A stretch of DNA of 64,000 nucleotides from VXPQ01 sp965223485. GTDB taxonomy: Bacteria > Bacteroidota > Rhodothermia > Rhodothermales > VXPQ01. A model generated the notes under the pieces. It was not told the DNA's origin. It searched no databases and worked only from the letters and a program-made list of their open reading frames with translations. Shown here in pieces: positions 1 through 9,027 of the stretch (position 1 is the first letter of the stretch; the number at the start of each line of letters is the position of its first letter). The stretch is from assembly GCA_965223485.1 (NCBI GenBank), contig OZ244993.1, forward strand, positions 3,162,001 through 3,226,000, in the 5' to 3' direction. The translations under genes were made by a program, and so were the position numbers.

Positions 1-1931
1 TCGTTCACAACCGTACAGTCCAGCGTAATGTCCCCCGCTCCCTCGTAGATACTGGCGTTCTCGCACCTGACGGAAGGCGCCGACGTATCCGTGTTCCTCA
101 CCTTCACCGTAATCGTTTCCTCGTCCGGATCATGGTCCGGAACGCTTGCCGTCACCGTGTACGTAAAGGTCGTATCCCGGTCTACCTCGGAAGGCGCGGC
201 GAACGTCGGCATACCCGTATCGTGCCCCATCAGCCTGGTTGTCGGAGACCAGGACCACGTAATTCCGCCGCTACCCCCCCGATGCCGGGCGGAACAGGAA
301 AAAGCGATATTCGCAGCGCCCTCTTGCACACTGCCGGGATCCTCGCACTCGACGACAACCTCCAGGTTTCTCACGGTAACGTATGCGTCCTGGCTCTCGC
401 TCCTGTTACCGCTGAGGGAGAGCCGGTAATCGACTCGAACGCGAAAATCGTAGCGCGTCGTTTCGCTTACGCTATCCGGCACGCGAAAGAAAGGATCGCG
501 AACGTTCGCAGCGCTGAGTATTCCCGGATCGTACGAATGCTCCCAGGTCCATGTCTCGCTCAGAATTCGCTCGCCATCCGACGGACGAACCTGGCACTGG
601 AATCGCCGATCCGGGTCCCCTTCGTATACAGGGGGAAAGACAATACATATAAGGTTGTCGAGCGGGCCCGAAGCCCCTCCCTCCGCGCCCTCGACTCTCA
701 CCGTGACCCTCCTTCGCGCCGTGCGGGAGATTCCCGAGGCCGACGAAGTCATGCTTGCTATGTAATGGTACTCCTCGCCCGCGCTGCCCAAAGGAGCCGT
801 AAACAAGGGAGACGACAGGTCCGTCGCATCGAGAGGCGCCATGCTCGTGCCCCACAGACCCTCCCACTCCCATAGCACCGACGCTTCGTCCTCGTCGTAG
901 TCCAAGCGAAGCGACAAGGGGTCCACCCCCTCGCAATCAAGCGAGACCGTCTCGCCCTCTTCCACCGCTACCTCCAACGGACAATACACGCTCGGACGAC
1001 TGCTCGATACGTACACCTCCACCTCCGAGGACGACGAAAGACCCGTCGTTCGGGAGGTCACTGTCAATCGGTACCGGTAACGAAACGCCCGATCCCCCGA
1101 ACGGAACGACTCCAGCGTCTCGTGCGCCGGAACCTCCGGAGCCACCACCAACGGATTCGGGGCGTCCTCGGGAATCAAGCGGGGATTGTCCAGATAGTCC
1201 CGCGTCGTACTGCCCACCGGCTCCCACGCGAAGTCCAGATATTCCTCCCCCGATGCGCCCCACGCATGACATTCAACCTGTCCCGTCTCCATCTCCTCCA
1301 GAAACACCGCCACAGGACACTCCAGACGAGGGGGCATCTGACGATCCAACCCGCCGCCCCGAGCAGGCCCGGAAGGCCGATCGGGCAGGCCGGGCGCTTC
1401 CGGAAAAAAAAGGCCCCCTTCCGATTCCGGGCCAAATCCGAACGGAACCAGTCCCTTACCCTCTGCGCAACCTTCCCCGAGCTCGTCAGGAATCGTCAAA
1501 GGATCGCATTCCTCCCGCACAACGGGCGCCCTGACCTTTCCCCCCGAAGCACCCTCCACCGACACCGACACCGTCGCCGTCTCGTACACGCCCACAGACA
1601 TCGCCGTCAATCGGTACACGTATTCCGAGCCTTCTCCCGACACAGGAGCCGTAAACAGCGGCGAACGCTCGTTCGCATCACTCAAAAGACGCAGCCCCTC
1701 ACCCGAGAGCGATTCCCACTCGTAGCGAACGCCTTCTTCCGGAACGCTCGTCACAGCACACGAAAACAGAACGGATTCGCCTGCCCCTGCAACAAGTCGA
1801 GATGGACAAGACAAGGAAAACGGCTCGCCCCAAACACCGTCGCCTTTTACAGGGAACCCGTCTTCCTCAATGACCTGAGCGTGCGCCGAAGACGCACACG
1901 CCATCAACGCGGCGGCAAGTATGCACGCCAT
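1..1931 (-). CDS. Large secreted multi-domain Ig/PKD-like repeat protein (3' end outside window)
   Basis: One frame is open without a stop from the left edge to an ATG at 1931, so at least 643 codons are visible and the C-terminus is missing. The N-terminus has a hydrophobic stretch ending SSAHA-Q, a plausible signal peptidase I site. An in-frame ATG at 2030 would add 33 residues. After the signal there are at least five beta-sandwich-like units of about 90-110 residues. Each starts near a Cys (often CP), has a second Cys about 15 residues on, then a Y/W-x-WE motif and a closing YRLT or YTVT strand. This is the pattern of bacterial Ig-like/PKD adhesin repeats. The likely role is a surface or secreted adhesive protein (inference); the specific function is unknown. 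Residues about 129-203 form a Pro/Gly-rich linker. Frame, signal and repeat pattern are seen directly; family assignment is by eye. Confidence 0.75.
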   Translation of the reverse strand, partial: MACILAAALMACASSAHAQVIEEDGFPVKGDGVWGEPFSLSCPSRLVAGAGESVLFSCAVTSVPEEGVRYEWESLSGEGLRLLSDANERSPLFTAPVSGEGSEYVYRLTAMSVGVYETATVSVSVEGASGGKVRAPVVREECDPLTIPDELGEGCAEGKGLVPFGFGPESEGGLFFPEAPGLPDRPSGPARGGGLDRQMPPRLECPVAVFLEEMETGQVECHAWGASGEEYLDFAWEPVGSTTRDYLDNPRLIPEDAPNPLVVAPEVPAHETLESFRSGDRAFRYRYRLTVTSRTTGLSSSSEVEVYVSSSRPSVYCPLEVAVEEGETVSLDCEGVDPLSLRLDYDEDEASVLWEWEGLWGTSMAPLDATDLSSPLFTAPLGSAGEEYHYIASMTSSASGISRTARRRVTVRVEGAEGGASGPLDNLICIVFPPVYEGDPDRRFQCQVRPSDGERILSETWTWEHSYDPGILSAANVRDPFFRVPDSVSETTRYDFRVRVDYRLSLSGNRSESQDAYVTVRNLEVVVECEDPGSVQEGAANIAFSCSARHRGGSGGITWSWSPTTRLMGHDTGMPTFAAPSEVDRDTTFTYTVTASVPDHDPDEETITVKVRNTDTSAPSVRCENASIYEGAGDITLDCTVVN

Positions 1932-2321
1932 GCGGGCGGCTATAGACAGGTTAGTTGTGGTGTGAGGCGTTTTTGCGAGCAGGCCTGGAACGGAAACACT
2001 GAATCTGTGGCAAACTATGAAATGAATCATTCTGACGGCCGTGGGAAAAAGGCAAAATCCTAAGCATCACCATGATACCATTAAATTTCATCAATGTGCA
2101 GCAGAACTAAAATGAACATTGCATGCTTAACAAGCCTGACGGCATGTTTTTATCATGAGCTTGTGTATTAAACACCTCTGGAACGCTATCGCTGGCGTGG
2201 CCCCGCATGGTCGGATTCCGACTTTTCCATCGAGTCGTGCCGAGCGGGATGGTCCGGGAGAACCATCGGACGGAACGGATGTAGGAACCGTTCCTGTGAC
2301 CAGATCGCATTTCGTGTCGCC
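1932..2321. other. Intergenic region between divergent genes
   Basis: This is the divergent interval between the Ig-like protein gene and the phosphatase gene. If the Ig-like protein starts at the upstream ATG (2030) the gap shrinks to about 290 bases. The stretch around 2040-2180 is more AT-rich than its surroundings and is the likely site of both promoters. I could not pick a convincing -35/-10 pair, and I see no RNA gene. Confidence 0.5.
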
Positions 2322-3581
2322 ATGACCGTATTGCACGGAACCGAAGAGAAGCTCTCCGCGCTTGATTTCACAAGCAGGCTTCTTACGAAAACCCACCTCG
2401 ACCTGCCGCTTCTGCTCGACGAAATCGTGCGCGTCACGACCGAGACGATGCATGCGCGGGCCTGCGCCATCCGGCTGCTCGACAAGGATTCGGGAGAGAT
2501 GGCGCTCAAGGCTTCTTCGGGCCTCAGCGATGAGTACCTGCACATGAAACCGCTCGTCGCGGTCAGCAGCATCTTTCGGCAGTTCGCCGAAGGCAACCAC
2601 GAACCGATCGAAATTATGGACATTGCGACGGACCCGCGGACGGACTATGTGCGCGAGGCGGCGGGAGAAGGCGTCCATTCCTTCCTGTCCGTTCCGCTCG
2701 TACAGGACGGCGAGGCAATCGGCGCCCTCTCGATGTTCACCGCCGAACCGCACGATTTTACCCCGGACGAACGGCGTCTCTTCAGCACCATGGCCAATCA
2801 GGCGTCCGTCGCTATCTCACTGGCCCGCCTCTACAAGGAGCAGCTCGCCCTGCGGCAGATCGAGCACGAACTCGAAATCGCCGCCGGCATCCAGCGCAAA
2901 CTCATGCCGGAGACCGCACCCTCCGTTCCTCCTTTCGACATCGCAGGCGCCTGCTACCCCTGCTATGAGATCGGCGGGGATTTCTTCGACTTCATCGAAC
3001 TGCCCGGGGGCAATCTCGGCATCGTCGAGGGAGACATCTCCGGCAAGGGCGTTCCGGCGGCCCTCCTCATGGCCACCGTCCGGACGGCGCTCCGGGTGCA
3101 GGCCGAGAACATCTTCTCCATACAGGATGTGTTGCGCAAAGTGAACCGCGCCGTCTGGGAGGATACGAGCCCCGAAGAATTCGTCACCCTGTTCTACGGC
3201 GTACTCGACACGCAGGCAGGCGTGCTGACCTATGTCAATGCGGGACACAGCGCCGCGTTGCTCGTTCGCGAGGGAACGGTCACGTCGCTTCCCCCGGCAA
3301 ACCCGCCCATCGGCATCCTTCCGGACCTCCTCCCCGAACAGGAAACGCTGCAACTCCGCGAAGGGGATGTGCTCGCCATCTGCACGGACGGGTATTCGGA
3401 TACGGAAGGGACGGACGGCGAGCCGTTCGGCGAAGAAGGCGTGGCGGAAACGCTTCGCCTGCACGCCGGTCTGTCAGCCAAGGCCATTATCGAAAAGCTG
3501 GAAGAAAAGGTCGAAGCCTTTCAACTCGACCCGGCCATTGCATACTGCGATGACCGCACGGCGATTGTGGCGAAGCGGTAA
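2322..3581 (+). CDS. GAF domain-containing SpoIIE-family (RsbU-like) protein serine phosphatase
   Basis: The 419-residue protein carries an N-terminal GAF sensory domain (about residues 15-165) followed by a PP2C-type SpoIIE phosphatase domain (about 195-418). Phosphatase hallmarks are present: LEIAAGIQRKLMP at the domain entry, GGDFFDF and EGDISGKGVPAALLMA (metal-binding aspartates), YVNAGHSAALLV, and ICTDGYSDTEG near the end. Proteins of this build dephosphorylate anti-sigma-factor antagonists in partner-switching networks that control stress sigma factors. The GAF domain would bind a small ligand or sense redox state. No anti-sigma or antagonist gene lies next to it, so its partner is elsewhere. 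There is no signal peptide or membrane segment, so it should be cytoplasmic. The gene stands alone; the ATG at 2322 fits the start of the GAF region. Confidence 0.9.
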   Translation: MTVLHGTEEKLSALDFTSRLLTKTHLDLPLLLDEIVRVTTETMHARACAIRLLDKDSGEMALKASSGLSDEYLHMKPLVAVSSIFRQFAEGNHEPIEIMDIATDPRTDYVREAAGEGVHSFLSVPLVQDGEAIGALSMFTAEPHDFTPDERRLFSTMANQASVAISLARLYKEQLALRQIEHELEIAAGIQRKLMPETAPSVPPFDIAGACYPCYEIGGDFFDFIELPGGNLGIVEGDISGKGVPAALLMATVRTALRVQAENIFSIQDVLRKVNRAVWEDTSPEEFVTLFYGVLDTQAGVLTYVNAGHSAALLVREGTVTSLPPANPPIGILPDLLPEQETLQLREGDVLAICTDGYSDTEGTDGEPFGEEGVAETLRLHAGLSAKAIIEKLEEKVEAFQLDPAIAYCDDRTAIVAKR

Positions 3582-3869
3582 GGGGGCTTATAGACAGTAG
3601 TGGCCATCCGCTCACTACTTTGTCGACTTGGCTTACACGTGTGCGTTTGGCGTCGAATACGCGGATCGGCGCCGTACCGCACCTCGTTCGTCGGTGCAGC
3701 GCACTTTTGTGCTCGAAGCGATCGTCAGGCGTGCAACTGAGCCCCCGATGACGTATTGTACAAACGAAAACCGCTTGTCAAAGCGGCATAACCCGGCGCG
3801 ACAGGCACGTATAGCACCGTACAACTTTGGGGACTGCTTCTCGTCTTCCTCTTGCTTACCTGACAGGCC

Positions 3870-6587
3870 ATGAAAATGCCATGCTCCGCCATAAAATGCC
3901 TGACCTCGCAGTTGCTCCTCGGTATCGCCTGTCTCCTCGTGTCCCCTGCCATGGTCGCAGCCCAGGGCACGGTGGAGACAGACCGCGCTGCGTTGATGGC
4001 GCTGTATGATTCAACGGGGGGAGACAACTGGCGAAGCAATGCCAACTGGAAAAGCGATAAGCCTCTTGGGGAGTGGTACGGTATTACCACCGATGAAAAC
4101 GGGCGAGTAGAATCCATTAACCTTAATGGTAGAGGGCTCACCGATTTTATACCCCCTGAGATAGGAGATATTGTACAGTTAAAGAAAATCGACTTTGAAA
4201 ACAACAATCTAACTGGTTCCATACCTTCCGAAATAGAAAACCTTATTCATTTAGAAATTTTAAATATTAGATTTAATGAACTGACTGGTCCTATACCTCC
4301 CGAGATAGGCAACCTGGTGAATTTGAAAGAAATAGATCTCGACGTTAATGATATAAACGGCCATATTCCTTCAAATATAGGCGACCTTGTTAATTTGACC
4401 CGCATTAGTTTAGCACAAAATGAATTAACCGGCCCTATGCCTCCTGGGATAATCAACCTGGTGAATTTGAAAGAAATAGATCTCGGTGCCAACGATATAA
4501 GTGGTAACATTCCCTCGGAAATAGGCAATCTTATCAATCTAACGTCTATCAATTTGGGGAACAATGAATTAATCGGTTCGATTCCTCCGGGAATAGATAA
4601 TCTTGTGAACCTGACCTCTTTCCGTCTCACTGATAATCAATTAACGGGAGCGATTCCTGCCGAGATAGGAAATCTGGTAAATCTCACATATCTTTCTATG
4701 GGTTCTAATCAGCTAAGCGGTTCCATACCTTCAGAAATAGGCAATCTTATACAGCTAACCCGTCTTTTTCTTGGCCCTAATCAACTAACAGGACCGATAC
4801 CTTCTGAGATAGGAAATCTGGTACATCTGAGAGTGCTGAACCTTAGATCTAGCCAGCTGACTGGCTCCATACCCCCGGAAATGAGCAATCTTGTGAACCT
4901 GGAAACACTTAATCTTAGCGCCAATCAACTGACTGGTGTAATACCTCCTGAAGTATGCAATATTTTATTAAGCCCTCAAATATCTGTTAGGCTGGATGGC
5001 AATCCGGGATTGATCAATAATTGTTCTTATGTACCTGAGGAATTCGTCAATAACAGAAGACAAACTTTTAGAATACTTCAAAGTGACGATCCATTTGTCA
5101 CAAAATCTGTTGAATTTATACTACTACGAGAAAATTCTTATGGAAGAATATGGATGTCGGACGAAGCCTTTCAAACAATAAATATTTCTGATGAATCTAT
5201 GGAAAAATTCCTGACCTATATTTTTTCTTCGATACCCGCAGATTCTACAAAAGGCGCTTTTGAATATGCGAGTGATCTTTGGGGAACAGTTCGCAAAAAT
5301 TATGTAAATGAAAATAACGGTGAAAGGATAGTTGATATGCTTGGTCATATTTATGATTGGGGCTATTTAGGACTTGCTGGCGTTCATGATAGTTATATAA
5401 ATCTTTATAAATATAATACTTCGCCGTCCGGTCCGGGACATCGAGTGTATTCTCAAGCCATCGCGCATGAATATACACATAACATACATTTTGCATACGG
5501 TACACATTCTGGAGGTCTTGATTTTTTTATTGAAGCGATAGCCGAGTGGTCGGCCGATATTATAATGTTTACCGAGGGAAATGTTCTACCTACTTTCCTG
5601 TATTATCGAACTCCATCCCCCGGTGAGCCACTCTTTCCTCCACAACCTTTCAGTTATGATCACGCCACGATATTCGGGGTTTACCTTGGAGAACGTGTTG
5701 GAGTAGATAATATGAAACATCTTATACAGGTATGTAAACCTGGAGGTGTTTGCGATCCGGATAATCCGGACAATGGCGACTGGTATCAGGGGATCGATGG
5801 ACTGGACTATGCCTTTTCCTTGCTTACTCCCTCTCTTAGCCTTTCGGATATTGTAGCAGATTATCATACTACAAACTTTGTTAATGATTCTTCTGTTCTT
5901 CTTAATGGAGTAAAATACGCCTATGAAACGCCAAGGTATGCGAATCAAAAAATAAATCCAGGTCACGCTGTGGTTGTCAATTTTGTAGATAATACATTTT
6001 CGGAAAAAGAGCTTCAACTCTATCCAGGAGGTTTTGGTTATATCACTTATAACAGGCCTTCTAACTTGCATTTTTCCATCGATAAAAGTCATAATGAAAT
6101 TACATCACTTCGCTTGTTAAAGGTAGGGGGAGTGGGGGAGAATGTAAAAGAACTTGTAGAAATTGATAGCGATGTCAGTGAATACACGGTTATCGGGGAT
6201 TACGACCGTGTAACGCTTATTGCCGTACATAACAACCCGAGGCCGGATCAACCTGTAATCACCCTCAACATATCGGCCACTCAGAACTATGACCCCACGG
6301 CTATAGAAGATGAGGAGCTCCCTGTGGCCCTCTCCCTTGCGCAGAATTACCCCAATCCCTTCAACCCGTCTACATTCATCCGGTGGGCGCAGCCGCAAAC
6401 CGGGCAAGTTCGTCTTTCCGTGTACAATATGCTTGGACAGGAAGTAGCCACATTGACCGACGAGGTTCGGCCCGCAGGAACGCACGAGATCCGTCTGGAC
6501 GCTTTAGGCTGGACAAGTGGCGTGTATGTGTACGTGCTGGAAGCGGGCGAGCAAACGCTTACGCAAAAAATGGTGCTTTTGAAGTAA
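3870..6587 (+). CDS. Secreted plant-type LRR protein with HExxH metallopeptidase domain and C-terminal sorting domain
   Basis: The 905-residue protein has a signal peptide (hydrophobic core LLLGIACLLVS, cleavage near VAAQG) and an LRR N-terminal cap (about 33-93; ALMALYDSTGGDNWRSNANW). Eleven exact 24-residue repeats of the plant/receptor type (IPxEIGNLxNLxxLxLxxNxLTG, residues 94-357) and a partial twelfth follow. Residues about 390-760 contain HEYTH (H533-E534...H537) and, about 20 residues on, an EAIAEWSAD segment, the layout of a gluzincin zinc peptidase. Residues about 820-905 form a C-terminal NYPNPFNPST...GVYVY domain of the kind that directs secretion or surface anchoring in Bacteroidota. 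It is probably an exported peptidase with a ligand-binding LRR module (inference). DNA from about 4100 to 6240 is clearly AT-richer than the sorting-domain part and neighbours, suggesting transfer. Confidence 0.85.
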   Translation: MKMPCSAIKCLTSQLLLGIACLLVSPAMVAAQGTVETDRAALMALYDSTGGDNWRSNANWKSDKPLGEWYGITTDENGRVESINLNGRGLTDFIPPEIGDIVQLKKIDFENNNLTGSIPSEIENLIHLEILNIRFNELTGPIPPEIGNLVNLKEIDLDVNDINGHIPSNIGDLVNLTRISLAQNELTGPMPPGIINLVNLKEIDLGANDISGNIPSEIGNLINLTSINLGNNELIGSIPPGIDNLVNLTSFRLTDNQLTGAIPAEIGNLVNLTYLSMGSNQLSGSIPSEIGNLIQLTRLFLGPNQLTGPIPSEIGNLVHLRVLNLRSSQLTGSIPPEMSNLVNLETLNLSANQLTGVIPPEVCNILLSPQISVRLDGNPGLINNCSYVPEEFVNNRRQTFRILQSDDPFVTKSVEFILLRENSYGRIWMSDEAFQTINISDESMEKFLTYIFSSIPADSTKGAFEYASDLWGTVRKNYVNENNGERIVDMLGHIYDWGYLGLAGVHDSYINLYKYNTSPSGPGHRVYSQAIAHEYTHNIHFAYGTHSGGLDFFIEAIAEWSADIIMFTEGNVLPTFLYYRTPSPGEPLFPPQPFSYDHATIFGVYLGERVGVDNMKHLIQVCKPGGVCDPDNPDNGDWYQGIDGLDYAFSLLTPSLSLSDIVADYHTTNFVNDSSVLLNGVKYAYETPRYANQKINPGHAVVVNFVDNTFSEKELQLYPGGFGYITYNRPSNLHFSIDKSHNEITSLRLLKVGGVGENVKELVEIDSDVSEYTVIGDYDRVTLIAVHNNPRPDQPVITLNISATQNYDPTAIEDEELPVALSLAQNYPNPFNPSTFIRWAQPQTGQVRLSVYNMLGQEVATLTDEVRPAGTHEIRLDALGWTSGVYVYVLEAGEQTLTQKMVLLK
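4149..4940 (+). repeat. Eleven tandem 72-bp units encoding 24-residue leucine-rich repeats
   Basis: The reading frame contains eleven consecutive 72-bp units with no length variation, each beginning at an IP (once MP) dipeptide and ending LTG/ISG-x; a twelfth unit starts at 4941 and degenerates. The units are similar but not identical in DNA, so they could support unequal recombination that changes repeat number in frame. Confidence 0.85.
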
Positions 6588-6595
6588 ATATAGAG

Positions 6596-6666
6596 CGCAT
6601 GCGCCTGTCCTGGAATGAAATACACTCCCGCGCGGCCGTGTTCGCCCGCAAGTGGGAAGGCGCCGG
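6596..6666 (+). repeat. Dispersed repeat copy D (first codons of an MmeI-like gene)
   Basis: These 71 bases match 16097-16167, the start of the MmeI-like gene, with 4 mismatches by eye. They keep the ATG (6599) and 22 further codons (MRLSWNEIHSRAAVFARKWEGAG here). The copy begins 8 bases after the LRR gene stop and runs straight into the chitinase start in the same frame. It is the shortest of four related copies. Confidence 0.85.
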
Positions 6667-6667
6667 T

Positions 6668-7735
6668 ATGACCCGCTGGAAACACCCACAGGCCATTGTC
6701 CTGATCGTCCTGCTGACGGCCACCGGTTGCAGCGGAAACAAAAATATAACGGACATCGGGCCCGACCCATGCAACGACGGCTTTCAGCGCAAGGCGCTCG
6801 ACCATCATGTAATCGGATTTTATCCCAACTGGAAACATGACGTGCTGCCTGTATCCCGGATTCAGTGGGACAAGCTTACCCGCGTGATCTACGCTTTCGC
6901 CATCCCGAATACCGACGGTTCCCTGAATGTTTCGCGCCTGACCCAGGTAGACGCTCTGGCCGGAGCCGCCCGTGCGCAGGGAGTCGAGGTCTTCCTCTCG
7001 GTCGGTGGCGGTGGCAGCGGATCGGACAATTTCCCCGCCATGGCGGCCAATGCAACCACTCGCCGGACCTTCGCTCTGGAAATTCGTGACTATCTGACAT
7101 CCTGGTGCTTCCATGGCGTCGACATTGACTGGGAACATTGGACCAAAGACAGCGACAACATTCCCGACGCTTCCGAAAAAGCCAACCTGATTGCATTACT
7201 GAGAGACCTGCGGGACGAACTGCAATCCTACGACCTAAGAATATCCATAGATGTGTACCCCTCTGACTGGTTCGGACAGCACTTCGACGACGAGGTGCAT
7301 TCTCTGGTGGACTACATTCACGTCATGGCCTACGACTTTTCCGGACCCTGGTCTTCCCCGGGACCTCACGCGTCCTACCAACAGGCCATCGGTTCCGGGT
7401 CCGATATTTCCTCTACCGGACTGTCATACTGGACACGATATCGGGAATGGCCCCGGAACAAGACCATCCTCGGCTTGCCCTTCTACGGACGTGACTTTGA
7501 CAGGGACGGCGGGGCTGGCGTCGCCTATCGCGACATCGTCGCCCAATACTCCCAGGCCCCGGATGCCGACCAGGTCGCCAACATCTACTACAACGGCGTA
7601 CAGACCATTACCGACAAGACACAATTCGTAGTCGATAACGGGTATCCGGGAGTAATGATCTGGGAAATTTCCCACGACACGCCAGAGGCAGCTACCAGCC
7701 TGCTGCACGCCGTGGACCGGATTGCCAATCCCTGA
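6668..7735 (+). CDS. Lipoprotein glycoside hydrolase family 18 (chitinase-like)
   Basis: From the ATG at 6668 the 355-residue product starts with a lipoprotein signal (MTRWKHPQAIVLIVLL, lipobox TATGC, Cys21). It continues as a GH18 barrel: VIGFYPNWK strand 1, VFLSVGGGGSG, the catalytic GVDIDWE with Glu156 as acid/base, YIHVMAYDFSG, and GVMIWEISHD. GH18 enzymes cleave beta-1,4 GlcNAc links in chitin or glycoproteins through substrate-assisted catalysis; here at the outer membrane or periplasmic face. The first Asp of the usual DGxDxDxE motif is His, while both other Asp residues and Glu are kept. An in-frame upstream ATG at 6599 would add 23 residues copied from the MmeI-like gene; I prefer 6668 because the lipoprotein signal follows directly. 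A GC-rich hairpin lies just after the stop (7737-7752). Confidence 0.85.
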   Translation: MTRWKHPQAIVLIVLLTATGCSGNKNITDIGPDPCNDGFQRKALDHHVIGFYPNWKHDVLPVSRIQWDKLTRVIYAFAIPNTDGSLNVSRLTQVDALAGAARAQGVEVFLSVGGGGSGSDNFPAMAANATTRRTFALEIRDYLTSWCFHGVDIDWEHWTKDSDNIPDASEKANLIALLRDLRDELQSYDLRISIDVYPSDWFGQHFDDEVHSLVDYIHVMAYDFSGPWSSPGPHASYQQAIGSGSDISSTGLSYWTRYREWPRNKTILGLPFYGRDFDRDGGAGVAYRDIVAQYSQAPDADQVANIYYNGVQTITDKTQFVVDNGYPGVMIWEISHDTPEAATSLLHAVDRIANP

Positions 7736-7767
7736 ACGGCCCGGGCGGGCCGAGGCTCCCGTGGATT

Positions 7768-7959
7768 GGCAAGACCGTTTCTGCGACTGACATAACCCTG
7801 CATGCTTCAAGCCGATTCTCAGGATCGGCAGCGGCGATTCGGTGCGATCGGACAAGATTCCGGAGCAATTAAGGTGCAGGATTGCGACCTTGTTTTGCGT
7901 CAACGCGCCCGATGAGACCCCAAGTCCAAACGCATGCGCCGTCCTGGAATGAAATACGT
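7768..7959 (+). repeat. Dispersed repeat copy A (about 190 bp)
   Basis: This is the longest copy of the dispersed family and occupies most of the 344-base gap between the chitinase and the IMPase gene. Its first part (from AAGACCGTTTCTGCGA) matches copy B at 14288. Its second part (CGGAGCAATTAAG... GGATTGCGACCTTG... CGCATGCGCC) matches copy C at 16007, including the MmeI-like start codon. One base is missing after the ATG region (GCGCCGTCC instead of GCGCCTGTCC), which shifts the frame. It begins 32 bases after the chitinase stop. Confidence 0.8.
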
Positions 7960-8079
7960 ACCACACAGTATCGACTTGCTCGTGACGGACCGCATGCCTG
8001 GAAAGGACTTGAAGCAGGCTCTGGCGAATTGGGAGGTCGAGATCGAAATTTCGATACAGGGTCAGGGATTGGGGCACTA

Positions 8080-8844
8080 ATGGCGACCAAGTTTGAACAT
8101 GCAATTGAGATTGCGGAAATCGCATCTGAAACCGCGCTGAGATATTTCAGGAGAAAACTTGGCGTCGAGTTCAAATCGGATGAGAGCCCTGTAACCCAGG
8201 CTGACCGCAGCATTGAGTACCGAATTCGTGAGATTCTGGGCGAGCACTACCCCGAAGACGGAATCTTCGGAGAGGAGCACGGCATTGAAAGGGCTGATTC
8301 GGAGCACATGTGGGTCATTGATCCGATTGATGGAACCCGATCCTTCATGGCTGGGAGCCCGCTCTTTGGGTTCCTTCTCGGACATCTGTCCAGCGGAGTG
8401 CCGGATATCGGGATCATCGGAATGCCCGCTCTGGGCGAAATCTTTGCCGCCAAGGCCGGATCAGGCGCCACTATGAACGGCATTCCGATCAAAACATCGG
8501 GCCAAAGACAACTCAACCAATCAGTACTCTACATCAATGAAGGAGGGAAAATCTTCACCGAACATCCCGAGAAGTTTGCTCGCCTTGTCAATTCAGGACA
8601 GACACGAAGGTTTGCCCACGACTGCTATCCGCACGCCATGGTTGCCGCCGGATTTGTGGACGCGGTGGTCGATTTCGATCTGAAACCCTATGACTACCTA
8701 CCGGTGTCGACGGTGGTGCTGGCAGCGGGTGGTTCGACATCGGATTGGGCCGGACAGGCACTGAGTCTGAAATCAAACGGTACAATGATCTCGGCGGCAA
8801 CTCCGGAACTGCATGCGCAAGTTCTGGAACTGCTGCAGGACTGA
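8080..8844 (+). CDS. Inositol monophosphatase family phosphatase (histidinol-phosphatase/IMPase-like)
   Basis: The 254-residue protein shows the lithium-sensitive phosphatase fold: SPVTQADRSIE, GEEHG for the first metal site, WVIDPIDGTRSF (metal-binding DPIDGT loop), and a C-terminal PYDYLPVSTVVLAAGG helix in place of the usual WD motif. Family members dephosphorylate inositol phosphates, histidinol phosphate, PAP or related small substrates with Mg2+. The PYDYLP segment resembles HisN-type histidinol phosphatases, but no histidine genes are nearby, so the substrate is open. It sits ahead of a glutamine-synthetase-like/ALDH/ADH operon on the same strand and is probably part of it functionally, separated by 183 bases. 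ATG at 8080 is chosen because the family fold begins immediately after; upstream in-frame sequence is repeat copy A. Confidence 0.82.
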   Translation: MATKFEHAIEIAEIASETALRYFRRKLGVEFKSDESPVTQADRSIEYRIREILGEHYPEDGIFGEEHGIERADSEHMWVIDPIDGTRSFMAGSPLFGFLLGHLSSGVPDIGIIGMPALGEIFAAKAGSGATMNGIPIKTSGQRQLNQSVLYINEGGKIFTEHPEKFARLVNSGQTRRFAHDCYPHAMVAAGFVDAVVDFDLKPYDYLPVSTVVLAAGGSTSDWAGQALSLKSNGTMISAATPELHAQVLELLQD

Positions 8845-8960
8845 ACGATGGTTGTTCTGGATCTCATCGGATCAGCCGATAGTGTTTATCGTATTGCCGG
8901 TGAGACATTACAACTGCCGGGGCCGGCGGTAAGGGCTGTTCCGGCTGACTATCAACCAAA

Positions 8961-8989
8961 ATCACAAAACTTGCCGGTTGGTTTGTGAT
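8961..8989. promoter_or_regulatory. Inverted repeat upstream of the glutamine-synthetase-like gene (possible operator)
   Basis: ATCACAAA and its exact complement TTTGTGAT are separated by 13 bases and centred about 50 bases upstream of the ATG at 9028. The geometry fits a dimeric regulator site near a promoter. There is no T-run, so it is not a standard terminator. Confidence 0.4.
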
Positions 8990-9027
8990 GAACCAGTCCG
9001 AGCACCACCAATCAGGGGGTGACGCCG

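Noticed and set aside
1122..2063. 313-codon plus-strand frame
   Set aside because: The minus strand in this stretch encodes a coherent secreted repeat protein with signal peptide; the plus frame is Arg/His-rich and looks like a shadow.
3628..3873. 81-codon plus-strand frame before the LRR gene
   Set aside because: No recognisable family, biased composition, and it overlaps the start of the LRR gene; probably chance.
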